From JBAYVY01 sp041674345 (lineage in GTDB: Bacteria > Planctomycetota > Phycisphaerae > Phycisphaerales > Zrk34), in contig JBAYVY010000215.1 in assembly GCA_041674345.1 (NCBI GenBank), positions 1 through 6,471 on the forward strand: 6,471 nt of DNA, given 5' to 3'. Shown piece after piece: positions 5,845 to 6,471 of this stretch; the stretch's first letter is position 1; the number at the start of each line of letters is the position of its first letter. Below the pieces are notes generated by a model. It did no database searches and had not been told where the DNA came from. It worked only from the letters and a program-made list of their open reading frames with translations. The position numbers and the translations under genes are program-made.

Positions 5845-5918
5845 GTTTCGGGTTTCGAGTTTCGGGTTTCGAGAAGGGGGTAAATCTTTCTCGCAACCCG
5901 AAACCCGTAACTCGAAAC
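5845..5918 (-). repeat. Heptad-repeat hairpin (GTTTCGR) in the kinase leader
   Basis: The left arm (5845-5872) is four 7-bp units, GTTTCGG-GTTTCGA twice, forming a perfect 14-bp duplication. The right arm (5891-5918) is four like units on the other strand: GTTTCGA, GTTACGG, GTTTCGG, GTTGCGA. Bases 5851-5871 pair with 5899-5919 at 20 of 21 positions, and gagaa (5871-5875) can also pair with ttctc (5888-5892). The 18 bases between arms include GGGGG. Given the promoter at 5964-5991, it would be transcribed as part of the 5' leader of the kinase, ending about 50 bases before the start codon. Confidence 0.85.
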
Positions 5919-5963
5919 CGCGTTCGAGCGGGCCGACGACCTCCGTGCGGAAGTTGGCGAACC

Positions 5964-5991
5964 ATTGTAAATCGTGGGAATGGGGTGTCAA
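5964..5991 (-). promoter_or_regulatory. Sigma-70-type promoter of the sugar kinase
   Basis: On the minus strand a consensus TTGACA (5986-5991) is followed after 16 bases by TACAAT (5964-5969), five of six matches to TATAAT. It is the best -35/-10 pair in the window. Transcription should start near 5957, giving a leader of about 160 bases that includes the heptad hairpin. Confidence 0.7.
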
Positions 5992-6084
5992 CGCGGGATC
6001 GCAGACCCGCAACAGACTCGCCAAACAAGACCCGCCATCCGACCCGTCGCGTTGGCGAACAGCGGCATGCCCCCCCCCGCAATA

Positions 6085-6097
6085 GTGTCCGGGACAC
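6085..6097. repeat. 13-bp odd palindrome gtgtccgggacac
   Basis: gtgtcc (6085-6090) and ggacac (6092-6097) are perfect complements around one G; as RNA it is a 5-bp stem with a cgg loop. It lies seven bases after a C9 run (6070-6078). Short palindromes of this kind occur in dispersed repeats, but a single copy cannot establish that. Confidence 0.45.
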
Positions 6098-6196
6098 GGG
6101 CATTCCCCGGGTTTGCGGCGTGGGTTGGGATGCAGCAACAGCGGACGACAGGCGCAACGAGAGCTGGGCGGGGGGGATCGGCGCAGCATCAACGTC

Positions 6197-6225
6197 AACA
6201 CGGCGATGACGAAATCAGCCGTGTT
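6197..6225 (-). terminator. Hairpin directly after the unknown gene
   Basis: aacacggc (6197-6204) and gccgtgtt (6218-6225) form an eight-base perfect stem; the 13-base loop can close further by tga/tca pairing. On the minus strand it begins two bases after the stop codon (6228-6230). No T run follows, so it may protect the 3' end rather than terminate alone. Confidence 0.35.
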
Positions 6226-6227
6226 CA

Positions 6228-6471
6228 TCAGGCGGACTTTTTTCCGGTGGCGGCCAGTCGTTGGCGGCGGCGTTCGCGGTCGCGATCCCGTTCGGCGCAG
6301 CGACGCTGGTAAATCGCCAGCGCGTCCTCGACACTGCCGTAACCGCCGGCGGCCGGGCACATCAGATTGAAACGGTAACGGTCGGGTTGGCGCTCCAGCG
6401 GTTGATGCACTGTCTGGTGACTGAAGCAGCCGCGATCGGCCACGACGATCTGGCCCGGCTGCGCGTCCTCC
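6228..6471 (-). CDS. Unidentified protein, C-terminal part (gene runs off the right edge)
   Basis: The frame is open to the window edge; a GTG at 6443 lies inside it and need not be the start. About 80 residues are visible. They begin EDAQPGQIVVADRGCFSHQT, then give a strand-like RYRFNLMCPA, then a helix SVEDALAIYQRR, and finish with a strongly charged Arg-rich tail (RDRDRERRRQR) ending GKKSA. I do not recognise the family. A strand-His-loop-Arg-strand order (PGQIVVADRG, then His, then RYRFNL) loosely resembles the end of a double-stranded beta-helix oxygenase, but this is a guess without the N-terminal half. Codon use is regular and third-position GC-rich, which supports real coding. The tail may bind nucleic acid or simply be a disordered basic end. 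Confidence 0.65.
   Translation of the reverse strand, partial: EDAQPGQIVVADRGCFSHQTVHQPLERQPDRYRFNLMCPAAGGYGSVEDALAIYQRRCAERDRDRERRRQRLAATGKKSA

Larger units (their letters stand above)
5796..6227. other. Gene-poor region: kinase leader, promoter and short dyads
   Basis: I see no convincing gene in these 432 bases. From right to left they hold a hairpin after the unknown gene (6197-6225), a G7 run (6170-6176), a 13-bp palindrome gtgtccgggacac (6085-6097), a C9 run (6070-6078), a small gcggg/cccgc dyad near 5993-6011, the kinase promoter, the heptad hairpin and the kinase Shine-Dalgarno. Frames through it translate to Arg/Pro-rich text and to monotonous Arg-Asn-Pro-Lys phrases generated by the heptad repeat. 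Confidence 0.7.

Noticed and set aside
5845..5918. CRISPR-like array
   Set aside because: The units are 7 bp, contiguous and without spacers; this is a short tandem repeat in two inverted arms.
5515..6360. Minus-strand frame of 281 codons overlapping the kinase start and the unknown gene
   Set aside because: It overlaps two better genes in another frame and crosses the heptad hairpin. Its composition is Arg/Pro-rich without a domain.

Overview
The window comes from a moderately GC-rich bacterium that decorates its surface through the PEP-CTERM/exosortase route. Two proteins end in a Pro-Glu-Pro motif, a short hydrophobic segment and an Arg cluster, and a third is a secreted HAF-repeat protein. 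Tripartite tails ending in RRR, HAF proteins and this type of PfkB sugar kinase fit Planctomycetota or Verrucomicrobiota. That placement is inferred from protein style, not from a marker gene.

Layout. Position 1-666 (+) is the 3' end of a subtilisin-like (S8) protease with a PEP-CTERM tail. Positions 667-1286 hold no convincing gene but are dense in DNA structure: a 13-bp tandem repeat, a 14-bp perfect hairpin, a 31-bp AT-rich palindrome and a roughly 135-bp long inverted repeat. All later genes lie on the minus strand. A membrane fatty-acid desaturase (1287-2258) has its own TATAAT box, just below an intrinsic terminator (2342-2381) that ends the transcript of the gene before it. That upstream transcript carries a HAF-repeat protein with a signal peptide but no anchor (3408-4511). 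It overlaps, in another frame, a protein with a PEP-CTERM anchor but no signal peptide (2432-3454). A PfkB-family sugar kinase resembling 2-keto-3-deoxygluconate kinases follows (4710-5795). It has a good -35/-10 pair and a leader of about 160 nt containing an unusual heptad-repeat hairpin. The right edge is the C-terminal end of an unidentified protein (6228-6471).

The genes do not form an obvious single pathway. The most informative observation is that the HAF and PEP-CTERM frames together make one complete exported, anchored protein of about 692 residues. A single +1 shift in their 47-bp overlap would restore it, so the pair is either one frameshifted gene (mutation or sequencing error), a recoded gene, or a genuinely split pair. 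Second is the structured leader of the kinase. I see no CRISPR array, tRNA, rRNA, integrase or transposase gene, and no clear evidence of a wholly new system.
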